A stretch of DNA of 64,000 nucleotides from Nyssa sinensis. Its lineage: Eukaryota > Streptophyta > Magnoliopsida > Cornales > Nyssaceae. Below, piece after piece: positions 50,004-61,918 of this stretch (positions are counted from its first letter, which is position 1; each line of letters starts with the position of its first letter). The translations under genes and the position numbers were made by a program. Where the stretch lies: the NCBI GenBank assembly GCA_008638375.1, contig CM018035.1, forward strand, positions 27,200,807-27,264,806, written 5' to 3'. The notes beneath the pieces were generated by a model that had not been told where the DNA came from, made no database searches, and saw only the letters and a program-made list of their open reading frames with translations.

Positions 50004-50403
50004 GTGTCTTTATATTTCGAGGCCTCGCCTCCCAAAACGGACCTCACCATTGATCTCAGAATATCTGAGATAGTAAGAATACACTAATAACTTGTAAATT
50101 TTGGACAAGGGGTATTTTGGTCATTTACCCCTTTACGTGTCTTTATATTTTCAGGGCCTCGCCTCCCAAAACGGACCTCACCATTGATCTCAGAATATCC
50201 AAGATAGTAAGAATACACTAATAACTTGTAAATTTTGGACAAGGGGTATTTTGGTCATTTACCCCCTTTACGCGTCTTTATTTTTTTTGGGGCCCTGTCT
50301 TGCAAAACGGACCCTACCATTAGTCTCAGAATATCCAAAATAGTAAGGATACACTATTCATATGTTTAATTTGGACTTCATTTGCTCCATTCATGACTCA
50401 AGG
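50004..50403. repeat. 133-bp tandem units in U3 of LTR C
   Basis: Units starting GTGTCTTTATATTT at 50004 and 50137 are almost identical; a third, starting at 50271, is more diverged. Each contains one copy of the palindrome module ('GGACCTCACCATTGATCTC') and 'GGGTATTTTGGTCATTTACC'. Confidence 0.8.
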
Positions 50404-52508
50404 GCAAAATAGTAATTTTACTTTATTTATTAAATAATTAAATTAATTATTTAATTAATTTCCAGGGGTGTAATTGCATAATTTTTCCCCCAGTTGGGCC
50501 ACAGTACAAATTTTCAGAAGTTCTGGGGTCAAAATATAATTTTTGCAAACTTCCAGACTGAACCAGTGGGTTCAGTTACATTTCAAGTGAACCGGTCCAG
50601 TTTTAACTGAACCAATCTGGTTTGGTTAGGTTTATTGCGTGATGCTGACATCATGATAACGTCAGCCCTAAAGGTTTAAAAATTTAAAACATAAGGCAAA
50701 ATGACGCCGTCCCACTTAATCGTTTTATGCGATGGGTCGGTTTCCGACCCAAGCCCGATTTGACCTGTTTTGACCCAAACCCGAATCGTCACTGTTCATC
50801 TTCTCCCCCATTTCTTCCCTAGTGTTGCCCTAGTTGCAGGTTTTCATGTTTTTTCATTTTCGTGTATTTTTGCTCAATGGAACCCTACTGTTTTTACTAC
50901 AAAACGTTCCTAAAATATCATGGATTGTTTTGGCATTTATTTGCGGGATCAAAAAGGTCTCATTAGCTCGTTTGAAGGTTTGATAATCAAACCTGCATCT
51001 CGATCGTAAATGCTTATTTCTTAGCCAAATTCCATGGAATTTGTTCTGTTGTGATCCCCTCTTTATGGGGTTTCATATTTCATTCATAAATGTAGGTTTA
51101 ATATCGAGTTTAAAGTATTGGGTTTCAAACCCGTAACCGTGCAACTCATCATATGGGGTTCATTTCTTAGGCTTTGTGATTGCGGTTATATGTTTTTGGG
51201 ATGCTTTTAAGGTCTACTTGAGGTCTTGAGAAGCCAAAACTAGTTTGGTGGAAGTTGGTTCAGACCTGCTTAAGCAAGGTCCATCCATGGCTGCCGTTGT
51301 ACGGCTAGGTGTTTTAGGTTGTGTAAGAGTCTGTTTTTCATGCCTTGTTCATGTTTATTTACTTTAAACATCATATATACAAAAAATCAGAAGCTAAAAC
51401 AGTTCATGCATAGGAAAATTTTTTTTAGAGAGAGAAAATGTTAAGTTTTTGATGTTTGACCTCTAACAGTGACTCTCTCTTCTTCCTCCCTCCTCTTTCC
51501 TCCGAGGTCTCCTTTCTCTTCTTCTGAACTCTCTCTCTCTCTCTCTCTCTCTTTTCTTGTGTGTTGAATTTTTGGTGTGTATCTAATATATGTATATATG
51601 TATATGTATTCACATCAATGGTCATCACCAACTTCTTTCTTTTCACCCCCATTCCCCATCACAATCAGCAACCATACCTCCATTTATTTTTCTGATTTTG
51701 ACCTTACCTCACCATACTTCCCCACCTACTTGATTATAAAATATGTATATATATATATATATATAATATACCACACACACATCCACACTCATGGTTCCAT
51801 GCACACCAATACACACATATATTAACATATTATATATACACATAGATAAATATATTTATTCATTTACATGGGTATATATATACACACACGCATATATATA
51901 TATATATATATTTACACATACTTGACCATACACTCTTACTACACACTCATAATGTGTGTTTTTATTAAAAAATCAATTTCATATACTTAATTAATTAATT
52001 GTTTTCCTTAAGTCCAGATATCTTTACACTAATTTTTCATAACCTCGTAATGCGTTCCATATGACCCGATATTTTTGGGTCGGGGATATTACAAAATGTG
52101 TATAAGTATGTGATTATGTGTGTGATTTAGTGTGTATGTGTATGTGTACACAAAATGACATGATTGCATATATATATATATATGTAATATATAAATATTT
52201 ATGAAGATATATATATACACACACACAAATTCAGCATACTTGTAGAAATGGGTGTAGTGGGTGTGTGACAGCTTGTGTGTACAAGTGAATGTGTGTGTAC
52301 GACTGGAGTGTGTGGTGTGTGTTTGTATATAATATATATATATATATATATATGAAAATATATAATACAAATTATCAAGATCTGGACTTAATGCAAAGTT
52401 GAAAAAGGGGAAAAAGAGAAGTGATGGGAGCAGTGGGGAAGTCAGAAAAGGGTGAGGAACTTGTGGGCAAGGGAGTGGTTTTGGGTTTTGCATGAATATA
52501 AATATATA

Positions 52509-52549
<41 letters not shown>

Positions 52550-53562
52550 AGTACGATTGGTTTGGTGTCTGTGAGCCAATGAGGGGAAATAAAAAAGAGA
52601 GATAAGGGAATTATGAGCTTTTGGTGGAGTTCAGAAGTTGGAGCAGAAGAGTGAGAGGGGAGGATCCAAGGAGAAGGAAACCAGAAAATAAAAGTAAGTG
52701 AAAATTTGTTCTGTTTTATTTATTTATTTTAAAGCATGCAATTAGATTTAAATTCGAGGGGCTAAAGGGGCATGAAAAATTTAAAAGTTTGCAAAAAGCG
52801 TTAATGAAAATGGTCAAGAAATGAACTGGGAAAACTTAGTTGCAGGTTGTACACCACCCTTGGAATCCCAGTATTTTATGCATGAGACTCAGCCTAAATA
52901 GCCTAAACTTAGGCCCATAAAATCCAGGAAACAAATGGGTGAAACAAGGGGTTAAAACAGTTAGAAAAATGGAAGGAAACTGCACGTTGGAAGGCTGCAT
53001 GCATGGCCAGAATCTGGGTTTTGTTGGCCAGAGGTGGTGAGGTTGAAGGCCCAAAAACAGTCCCAAATTATCTCCCAATATCTTAGAATTAGTTTGGTGC
53101 AAAAACAGCTAAAAACGGACGTGAAAAATGTGAGAAAAAAAAAAGGGGACTAGTCACAGTCCAGCGCCGTGGCCGGAGGTGACGCCGGAGAGTCGGTCGG
53201 AAAGTCAAGGACGAAGGGTCAGGCTTTGAGTGTTGGGCTTCCTTTTTGGGCTGATAGTTTGGGTTGATTTTAAAACCCTTGGGCCTGCCTTGCTGTTTAA
53301 CTCATAGGATTTTGTTTTTTTTTTTTTTTTAGTGTAGGCTTCAGGACTTGAACCCAATAGTCCAAAAGAATTTAAAAGAAGAACTAATAAAGAAGGGAAA
53401 AGGGTGGGGGAGTGCGGTTGCACAAGTTCGAACCAAGACCAGCCACATGGAGCCCTAAGCCCAACCCACTTGGACAGATGCATCTATGTTAACCCAATTG
53501 CCCAAATTAAATATATACATAATAGTTAATGGGTTAAATCAGAAATAAAAAAAAAGGGGATT

Positions 53563-53641
53563 GCGCAGGGAGTTGAACCCAGGACCTTTGGGTTAGGGGA
53601 TGAGAGTATAGCCAGTTTAGACGGTTACCAACCGTACCATG
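53563..53641 (-). repeat. tRNA-like module, antisense to LTR B
   Basis: Minus strand box-B-like GGTTCAACTCC (revcomp 53569-53579) and an A-box-like 'ACGGTTGGTAACCGTC' about 50 bp before it. The body differs from the modules at 6380 and 20425. No tRNA gene is claimed. Confidence 0.4.
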
Positions 53642-54825
53642 TTTTCCCCACAATAAATATATATCTTATACTAAATTAAATAATTTGATTAATTAAATTA
53701 ATTAAATTTAATAATAGGAAAATAACCCGGAGTCCAAATGGGACAAGTCATTAATGCATTTTGACTATCTCGACCACTCTGAGTCCAACGGCCAGGTCCG
53801 TTTCATGAGACGAGGTCCCAAAAATTAGAAGACCCGTAGGAACCTTAAAATTTACCAAAATGCCCCTGATTCAAAGACCAGTCAAACGAACTCTGATTAA
53901 AATAAAAGAATAATGGATTTTTAATATTTCGAGCATTATGGACTTAACCGTGGAGTCCAATTTGTGAGAAGATGCCTCGGGAACTAGGAACCCGTGACAG
54001 TGCAAAATGACCGTTTTGCCCTTTTTAGTACAGATGTCCAAACCGAATTCCGCGAAAGCCTAAACCAACTTTGTTCGACGTTTTGAACCCAATGGTAGAG
54101 TTTATTTTAGCAAAATAGAAACTCATGAAATAAAGACATAAAATTTGATGAATAGCATAATTTAAGTAGTAATAGACTGAGTTGTATTTTATGATTTTAG
54201 GGACACTGACAGGACAGGAGAGGGCGGTTTGACCTTCTGCATTTTCACTGTAGTTCAGCTACACCACGAGTGCAATTCTTAGGGTTGAGACAACCCATCA
54301 GGTATGATATATTGTGCTAAGTAAGGAATAGAATTAAGTTTAGGAATGATTACCACGTTGATTGAATGAAACATGTGTTTATTTGACATTAGAAAATCAC
54401 ATAGGGAATGCTTGCTTTGAGATAGAATCTAGAATTGATTGATTTGACACTTATGTGTTTCCTGTTATTCCATGGAGATATGATTTGTTCTGTGTGTTGG
54501 TACTGTATATGATTTACATTTTTGGTGAGTTGTTAAGATTGTGGATATGTGATTTGAGTATGTACTCACATTGATTAGGTATTGCGTACATTCATGTGGA
54601 AGTGGTTTTATTACTCAGATGTTGTGGTTGCTTTCAGTGGAATATATTGTTTAAAAGTATGCTCCATGTGTTGGTACAATGCTCTGTTGAGATTATGTTA
54701 TTGCATGGTAGAATCACGGCATATTGGCATAGTGTGATTCCTTGGAACATAGTGTGAGTTGAATACTTGGCGCTTTGCATTATGAGGGTGCAGATGCTGT
54801 GGTGAAAAACCCAAAATTGGCCATT

Positions 54826-54968
54826 GCATTTGGTACCCGAACCAACAGAAGCGATCTGTGAAGGGACATTACATTGCATTTGGTACCCGAACCAACGGGA
54901 GCGATCCGTAAAGGGACATGACATTACATTGGTACTCGAACCAACGGGAGCGATCCGTGAAGTGACAT
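54826..54968 (+). repeat. Three tandem units in LTR B
   Basis: Units of about 48 bp containing 'TTGGTACCCGAACCAACGGG' and 'AGCGATCCGTGAAG', ending GGGACAT. Related LTRs have one copy (near 130), two copies (2743-2842) or two copies (16432-16527). Confidence 0.75.
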
Positions 54969-55685
54969 GGGTGTGGCATAGAGTTGCATGGGTGTGTCAC
55001 GCGTATTTTTCATTACATTGTATTAACGAATCCATGAATGTGTGATGAATCTTGTTAATGCATTGTATGGATGAATTAGATGACGTGTAGGTTATAATTG
55101 TGCGTGTAGATATAACTGTACACTTGCACATGCCACGCCTTAGATTATGTTAATGAGTTAAATGACATGTAGATTATTGCTAGTACATTGTATAGATGAT
55201 ATTGAATGACATGTAGATATAACTATACACTTGCACATGCCACACCTTAATTTTGTTCCTTGCATTAGCATTATATTATACCAACAGTTGAGCTGACCCA
55301 TTCGTGGGACAACACATTACAGATGACGCTCCCAGCACTTGAGACTTGAGGGAGTCTTGCAGAGTGGAGGAGACATGAGCCTAGAATGATTTTGGCTCTT
55401 GGGGGCATATTTTGAGATGTAAGGGCTTAAGCCCGAATGACATGTTGAATGCTTTTATTGATTTTGCTTTACATGGATGTACGTTGAAGGAAATGAATGT
55501 AAGTTTGAATTGAATCCGTTAGATTGTCCTTTACTTTATCTTCTTTTAGTTTCGTTACTCGCGCCTCGGGTTCGCGAAAATTCAGGGTCGTGACATGTAC
55601 AGTCATATATTATACTCTGATGAGAGTCATGATCATTTCATACATCATTAAATAACTACAATCCACTATTACTATGAGAAGTAGG

Positions 55686-55960
55686 TCGGGTTTACATGAG
55701 CAAGTCAGATGGGTGGTTCTGTTTGCAAAAGGGTATGGCCGGATCCTACCAAAAGATGTAAGCTGGGTATGTATGAACAAGTAGCGGGACCTGTTTGCAA
55801 AAGGGTATGCCGAGTCCTACTGTAGGTTGGGTATGCATGAGTAAGTCAGGTGGTCGTACCTATTTGCAAAAGGGTATGCCGAGTCCTACCGTAGACTGAG
55901 TATACATGAGCAAGTCAGGTGGTAAGACCTATTTGCAAAAGGGTATGCTGAGTTCTACTT
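55686..55960 (+). repeat. 78-bp tandem array in LTR A
   Basis: Four units sharing 'TTGCAAAAGGGTATGCCGAG' and 'CATGAGCAAGTCAGGTGG', diverged by several substitutions each, near the 3' end of LTR A. Confidence 0.8.
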
Positions 55961-57600
55961 ATATATATATATATCAGATCATGGAAATCATTCTATACAT
56001 TGTTGCATTCATTGATTAAGCTTATCATGTTTCTAATAAATGAACATACGATTGTATCTCTGACATTGGTCAATTTCCTATTTTAGCATTATATTTACTA
56101 GTTAGGCCAAATACCTGTTGATGTTATGTATACATGATATCATTAGATATTGTTGTTGCTATTATCATGCGACGTGACTTACTGTTGTTGATATCATATC
56201 TTCTTGATTGGTTATCATGTTGCTATAAAATGTGTATCCTGATTATAGACCCCTTATGTTGACTTGTCCCTATCAGAGTAAAGAAATACTTACTGAGTTT
56301 TCATAGCTCACACAGATACTACACAAATTTGACTATTTCAGGTGAGACGCCACAGTTTGAAAGTAGGGATCAGAATCCCGGACAGGCATAGGGTTACTGC
56401 AGATATGTGTACTATAGGGATTATTTTGGTAGCAAAGTATAGTACATGTCCTATGTTCTCCCATCACCCCACGTCCTAGGGGTAGTTACATTTGGAAATT
56501 TTTGGGTCTGTATAATTATATGAACATTAGTATTTTGAATGGAAAATCTTATCAAGTCTTCCACTGTGTATTTAATTATTGATTGCATGATAATAACTCA
56601 CATATAAATGTCAAGTTAAAGTGAAAAGAAAAAATCCAATTCGGCAATTGGGTCGGATCGGTGTCGCGATGCCAGATCCGCACAGGGTGGATTCCGGGTC
56701 GTGACAAATACCTTCAAAATGATATGTAGAATACCTCAATCAGAGTTCGTATGAGTAAGATATCGCTACTTGAAGTTGGGGTGTTCCGTTAGTGAAAAAG
56801 TAGTTCGAATGAAAAGTCCAATAGGTTTTCGTTTGATATTGGTGCCCACGAATTTTAGTTCTTTCGAACGAACTGAAGTTTGTGAGAACGAATGTCTCAT
56901 AGATTAGTTTCTTAATTGGATTCAAATAACCTATTTTTCTTTCCAAAATATATCTTATATAAGGATTTGGTTGCTATCAAAGAGAGTTTTTAAACTTTTC
57001 GAAAAGGGTTTCTCTATGTTGATGATGCACACATGAATTAAATCCATTGCATAAGAACTTGAATTATATCTTTTACATTATTCTTGGAGTGCAAGCTTGT
57101 GGAGTTCAAATTTGTGCAATCGGCAGAGTTCAAGATTGCGTGAAGTTTGCAATTGTGACTAGAGTTTTCTGTTCATAGAGTTCAAAGTGGCAGATACACT
57201 TGGAGAGTACTTGAGGATTCGAGTTTGAGAAGATTCAGATCGTCAACAAGCCTTGAGAGACTAAGTCAATGTTTGTACGAAATTTGTAATCATCCACCCA
57301 CTTCTAGTGGATTCACATCTGGGTCAGTGCTTCAGAGTTTGTCAAAGCAGAGACGATTGATCTGTGATAGTTTTCTCCTAAAAAAATTTGGTATACTGTC
57401 TTTATCTTTTTATTATTACTTTATTTGTTATTGTTATAGTTAATCATTGCATGTTACTGAATTTGATTGCACTCAATAGAATATTAATTCTCACTTAATT
57501 GAAATAATAATCTTATTCTCTTTAAAATAAAATTAAAATTGGCCAAGATAATTTTAATTTGTTAAATAGACCTATTCACCTCTCTAGGTCCAATACATAC

Positions 57601-58164
57601 TGTCTAGACATTATTGGGCTATCAATTACACATCTTGGCTTCAAGTTCTCTTGATCTATATGGTTTTTCTTATGTCGATTAGGTTGGATGCCCTACAAGT
57701 CAACGTTCCACAATAGGATTTTTTACTTTTCTTGGCACCAAATGTATCTCCTAGAGTGCTAACAAACAATCCAAAGTAGCCTAGTCTAGTCTTAAAGTTG
57801 ACTACTAGTCTATGATAGTACTGTTAAGATTATTTGGCTCCCATTCCTTTTATATGATCTCAGTATTCCACTAACCAGGCCTCGAATTTTCCATTGTTAT
57901 AATCTTAGTGCTCTATACATGATGGTCAATCCAACGTTTCTTGAAAGAAGAAAACATATTAAAGTGGACTATCACTACGTATGCGAACGAGTAGCTTTTG
58001 AATCCCCAGACATTTGGTTTGTTTCTTCCTCCAACCAATAGGCAGACACCTTTACCAAGGCCCTACCCAAACTTATCTTCCAAGCTTTGCAAACCAAACT
58101 TGGCATCTACCCAAACCCACAACCAAGTTTGAGGGACCACCAAATCAATCACCAAATTAATTAA
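57601..58164 (+). pseudogene. Ty1/copia RNase H C-terminal remnant
   Basis: Conceptual translation ends with the conserved copia RNase H region: a 'GWMPYKST' word (from 57685; family GCPxxRKST), 'HCYNLSALYM' (57892-57921; the usual CDN motif has Tyr for Asp), 'ERRKHIKVDYHYV' (57943-57981), 'WFVSSSNQ' then TAG at 58039, 'ADTFTKALPK' (58042-58071), ending at TAA 58162-58164. Several stops lie upstream (e.g. near 57748-57800). RT and integrase are not present. The missing acidic residue and the stops make it inactive. It probably belongs with the LTR-like sequence that follows. Confidence 0.85.
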
Positions 58165-58199
58165 GGAAATCAGTCACCATGATTCTTGCACCACCAAAT

Positions 58200-58414
58200 C
58201 ATAAGAGGATATCTCTCACCAAGATTCTAAAGTCAAACAAAGAGATAGGATATTGTTTATTCCTATAGTATTTTCATAGTTTCAGCAATCTTGTAAAGAT
58301 CCATTCAAATGGATCATATACATTTTGTAACATTGTGTATATAAGAAAATACAAAGCTCTCTCTCTCTCTCTCTGTCATCTGGAGATAGAATTTTTCAAA
58401 ATTCTTTATGTTGT
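58200..58414 (+). mobile_element. Short copia LTR-like sequence
   Basis: Follows the RNase H end as a 3' LTR should. It contains 'GATAGGATATTGTTTATTCC', a TATA-like GTATATAAG (58335-58343), a CT microsatellite (58352-58373) and may end GTTGTTAACA near 58414. The left border is uncertain. Confidence 0.45.
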
Positions 58415-58628
58415 TAACAATTCTGTGCAACAGGGGCATCCATACCTCCTTAGAAAAAAAGGTCATGAGTTTAAATTTCACTTTACATTAGAGAGTTGTA
58501 AATATTTATTTTCAAACAAGGTATGGTCTGTGTTGGGTTGTTTGTCTAAGACAAGCTCTTGGAATTAGGTTAGATAGTCTTGTAAGTTGACTGAACTGGT
58601 TGTAATAGAGTTGATTGTAATACATGAA
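58415..58628. other. Unassigned, weakly tRNA/SINE-like
   Basis: 'AGGTCATGAGTTTAAATTTC' (58460-58480) faintly resembles a decayed box B. Nothing else recognised. Confidence 0.2.
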
Positions 58629-60015
58629 TTATAACAGTACATCGCTTTCATAAAAAATAACAAAAACAATTCCTGTCAAACTAGATCCAGAACTCACTAG
58701 AAGTAGAATATGATAAGTCACAACAGCTTGTGATAAAAATGTTCCTCTTGAGCTAATGAAAAGGAATGCAATACGCATTGTCTTGGCGCATTGAGAGCAC
58801 CTATATCCATATCCCTGCAAAAATTAAAGACAGCTCTACCAAAACTATTAGTGAGATGAACAATATAAATTAATAAATATATATTTGGTTCCACAATTTC
58901 CAAATACCTTTCAAACGTACCAATGAGGAATATAAATTTTTTTATTTCTTTTGGCAAATTGTATATCCCTGGAATAAGATGCCATCTGGTTTGCAATCAT
59001 AAGATTGGGGGGCTGCAAATCAAACATTGTGATCAATATGCAAAGATCGGCGAATGTTATCTCTACTAGTATGACGTATCCCCGATGCAGTATTAGATCT
59101 CACTACATAGAGAGAAAAAATATGATGGAGATAATAAATATTCCTGATAACAAAAACAATAATTTTTTCAGACTGCATAAAACTGTTGCAGTAAAAAATT
59201 ATCCATATTCATGATTCAACAAGAATGACTTGCACAAAAAAATGAAAATGAACTAACTTTTGTTTTTTAATTATTAAAAAATCTTTCCCAAGGCAAGGGC
59301 TACTCTTGTAGAAATAACTTAATTTGTTTCAGCTTTTTAGGGCTATCTCCATCCCTAAGAAAATGAAGACCCAAAAAAGAAAACCTCAATATAGAAAATC
59401 TGTTAGGCCATTTTAACTCTCAGAAAAGTGAAGTGATTTTGCCGTCAGCATCACCACGACCACCTATCGATGTTGGACATGATTTGTGTAACTGGAAGAA
59501 AAAAAAAACTAATGATAAGATAGTATAAAAAACAGTTATTCTCATTTAAATCAATTTTAAACGTATGACATAAATGATTTTATGTTGAGACTTTAATTTT
59601 AAATATAAACCACAAATCAAAAGTTGATTTAAATAAAAATAAAATTCCTTGAATATGCCGTGATGATATGAAGAAGAGGCATGCGATATTGGCGCGGCTC
59701 AAACAAACTATAGAGAGTCGAGTCATTCATCCACAATACAGTGAGTTTGAACCGCACCAATATCTCGAGCTATATTGTACCTCCATCCCAACATAGATTG
59801 GAATGCTTGAGTTGAGGCAGGCCCATCCGCTTTTATAGCTTTCCTGCTTTCCATTTCTTGTTGGTCCATATGGAGTGAAACAAAGGGCAGACATTGCTTG
59901 GGTAATAAGACACGCACAACACTACAAGCAAATACGTATCAATTCTCCTAGCGAGATTTTCCAGGCATGGCCGGCCACTCTTAACAGGACAAAGATTAGA
60001 CTCATTTACATTCAC
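58629..60015 (-). other. Possible host-gene fragment or pseudogene
   Basis: On the minus strand an exon-like block 59012-58921 starts after TTTGCAG, stays open for 30 codons (NLMIANQMASYSRDIQ within it) and ends at a good donor G/GTACGT. A 106-bp intron-like gap ends TTTTTGCAG at 58815, and the frame continues open to a TGA (about 30 codons, 'DMDIGALNAPRQCVLHSF'). A TATAAAAG lies upstream at 59837-59830. Open frames at 59723-60015 could be further exons but do not join obviously. The composition is unlike the surrounding LTRs. I recognise no protein family, so this is a tentative call. Confidence 0.25.
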
Positions 60016-60040
60016 GAAAAATTATAGAAAACCCCGTGTT

Positions 60041-60068
60041 GCTGTGGCAGTGGCAGTGGCAGTGGCTG
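60041..60068. repeat. (TGGCAG)n microsatellite
   Basis: Four tandem GTGGCA/TGGCAG units followed by GCTGCTG. Confidence 0.8.
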
Positions 60069-60355
60069 CTGTCAAAATTATAAATTTAATATATGGGCGC
60101 AAACTAGGGTTTGAATTTGTACATGTCATACCACTTGGCATCCCCAATTCTATTTTTCTTAAAAATATATAGGGTTATCAAAACAAGACGCGTGTGTTTT
60201 GGACCCAATAGACGTATGGTTCTGGATCAAAGAGCAAAGAAAATTGAGAAAGCTTAAATCACTAAGTTCAGAAGCCTCACATGTGTCCTGGACCAATAAA
60301 CCAGTCCAGTTCAGACTGAGTGAAATAATACTCACAATTTTCTAATAAAAGAAGT

Positions 60356-60420
60356 GAGACTTGAACCCACAATCTCCCCTTAATGAAGAGGCTATGGTGA
60401 TCAATTGAGCGAGCTCCATT
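60356..60420 (-). repeat. tRNA-like head, possible SINE
   Basis: Minus strand: 'GGAGCTCGCTCAATTGATC' (A-box-like), then box-B-like GGTTCAAGTCTC (revcomp 60356-60367) about 35 bp later. No poly-A tail or TSD could be set. Confidence 0.35.
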
Positions 60421-61330
60421 AAATTAAAATGAGGAAGCTTTCAAGATTACAAGTAAATATATAAATGCATCACATGGAGGAAAATTGACTACAATTAACC
60501 TTTGACAGGTTTATATAAATATAAATGCATCTATCTTCTATTACTATACACGTGTATTAGTTTCGTGTCATTTTCTTTATTTTTTCACAACTTAAGATCC
60601 TACGTGGATACTGTTAGCTTAACTCTTTTCACTCATCCTCTTTTCTCCATAAATCTTCTTAATAATTAAAAATAAATAAAAAATTACTAAAATATTCACG
60701 TCCATCCCCCACGATCTCACCAAATTAGTTTTCCCCCTAACCTACCCATATTCTCAGCAGTCCTTCTCTCTCCATTAGGTTTTCCCCTAACCTATTCACA
60801 TTTTCACCAATCCCTCACTCTCTATTACCGCCTATCGTCTTGTTGCTCTACTGCCACTATTTGTCACTCATTCTCTCTGTATAACAGATTCAAGGATGAT
60901 TTTCTTCATTCTATGATCCTTTTTTGCTCATTCTGGATTTCAATGATGTCTGTCAAATACCTTCAAATACAAACATGGTCAATCATGGTGACGACACTCC
61001 TTCAATCCGTCTAAAGATTGTCATGAAATGTTTTAAATTCCCCAATTTTTTTGATCTTAGCGTTTCTCTCAAAAATCTTGGTCACCATGTGGAGCACTCT
61101 TAGATTCAGCATTCTTATGTTAGGTAATTTCTGTTATAAAGTGTATATATAAATCAGTTCTGTAATAAACATAAACTATTTAATGAAAGAAGATTTTGTT
61201 CCTTAAAAAACCAAAAAAGAAAAAAAATTACAGAGAATATTTTTTCGAAACAAAACAGTGTAAGAAAAACTTTTCAAAGCAAAAACTAAAACTGAAAAAT
61301 AAAAAATTATTTTACAGTAATGAAAACTAA
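60421..61330. other. Unassigned AT-rich sequence
   Basis: Contains two diverged copies of 'TTTTCCCCCTAACCTACCCA' (60730 and 60780). Otherwise no genes, termini or motifs recognised. Confidence 0.4.
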
Positions 61331-61339
61331 ACAAGAACA

Positions 61340-61918
61340 CTTATAAAATTGCAAAAATTGAAATAGTGAGCAAGGCTTGTGTTTTCCACAATGTCTTTAA
61401 GACGAATCACAACCCTCGTAGTAGTGCTTATGAGCTCTTGGTTGTACGTCTCCCAGGATACAATGATCGAGTACACGCATATATTAAGCACTGTAAGTGT
61501 GTGTCTGGCGAACCAAACTAGTGACTTGATGATTACTAACGCACATAATGTAAGAAAAAATCGATGATTGAAAGGTAAGTACAATGGTGTTTATATAGAG
61601 TCCTTCATGCCTGTTTGGTATAGGTATGAAACTTGGGTTGCGTCTATTTATGGCAAACAGACACAATCGCACTCAATGAAGAAGACACTTATTCAGTCAA
61701 AATTCAAATCAAAGGTAATAGCAAAACGATGTCGTTTTGGATTTAAACCAAAGCCAAATGCAATCGCTAAACGACAGCGTTGGATTTAATTATCCTGGTA
61801 ACTAAATGACGGCGTTTTGGACTATTTCTAATAGTGACAAAAACGACAGCGTTTTTGAAAAATTTTTAAATAAAATTTTCGCAAAAAGATATATACATAG
61901 AGGGTCAAGGCCCAAACC
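61340..61918 (-). mobile_element. Inverted copy of the copia-type LTR (R/U5 side)
   Basis: Reverse complement aligns with 38920-39425 through at least five landmarks: GGGCCTTG, GTATATATCTTTTT, TTAGTTACCAGG, TTAAATCCAAAACGAC and GTGTTTTCC/ATGTCTT. U3 is missing: the copy stops at about 61918, where a Ty3/gypsy polyprotein tail begins. It contains four ACG(A/G)C(A/G/T)NCGTTTT-type motifs (61722, 61768, 61807, 61838). Confidence 0.65.

Larger units (their letters stand above)
47688..52093 (-). mobile_element. Inner solo LTR C (4406 bp), TSD AAATG
   Basis: Plus-strand ends TGTCACGACCCAAAATC and GGGTCGGGGATATTACA. Perfect duplications AAATG at 47683-47687 and 52094-52098. Same family as the LTRs at 27370 and 32432 but more diverged. 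It carries an extra segment of about 300 bp with a sense ORF (49348-49590), a 60-bp tandem triplication (48703-48887) and 133-bp tandem units (50004-50403). Orientation is opposite to A and B. Confidence 0.9.
47547..55595 (+). mobile_element. Middle solo LTR B (3638 bp of its own), TSD TGTAC
   Basis: Starts TGTAAAGATCCAAAATTTTG and ends ATTCAGGGTCGTGACA. Perfect duplications TGTAC at 47542-47546 and 55596-55600. Own sequence is 47547-47687 and 52099-55595; solo LTR C is inserted 141 bp from its start. It carries U3 palindrome units (53779, 53939, 54075), an antisense tRNA-like segment (53563-53641), the conserved post-promoter block (54275-54335) and a three-unit tandem repeat (54826-54968). 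Confidence 0.9.
45294..56706 (+). mobile_element. Outer solo LTR A (3359 bp of its own), TSD AATAC
   Basis: Starts TATAATACCCCGACC (TG changed to TA) and ends ATTCCGGGTCGTGACA. Perfect duplications AATAC at 45289-45293 and 56707-56711. Own sequence is 45294-47546 and 55601-56706; the rest is solo LTR B and its TSD copy. The left part resembles the LTR at 13033. It carries U3 palindrome units at 47031 and 47161 and a 78-bp tandem array at 55686-55960. (TA)n at 45776-45811. Confidence 0.9.
41901..57597 (+). mobile_element. Copia-type 3' LTR-like sequence split by nested solo LTRs
   Basis: Starts TGTTAGGACTATTAG after a purine run. Its parts are 41901-42266, 45210-45293 and 56712-57597, joined if the solo LTRs at 42267 and 45294 are left out. 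The final part has 'CTATTCACCTCTCTAGGTC' near 57580, a phrase I associate with the end of plant copia LTRs. No second copy is available to confirm borders. Confidence 0.4.

Noticed and set aside
50004..50403. Direct repeats that could suggest a CRISPR-like or satellite array
   Set aside because: Tandem units without spacers in a plant LTR; neither CRISPR nor a long satellite.
52089..52493. 134-codon minus-strand frame
   Set aside because: Translation of TA/GT repeats in LTR B.
57225..57443. 72-codon plus-strand frame
   Set aside because: Falls in the copia LTR-like R/U5 region; no domain and ends in a T-rich stretch.
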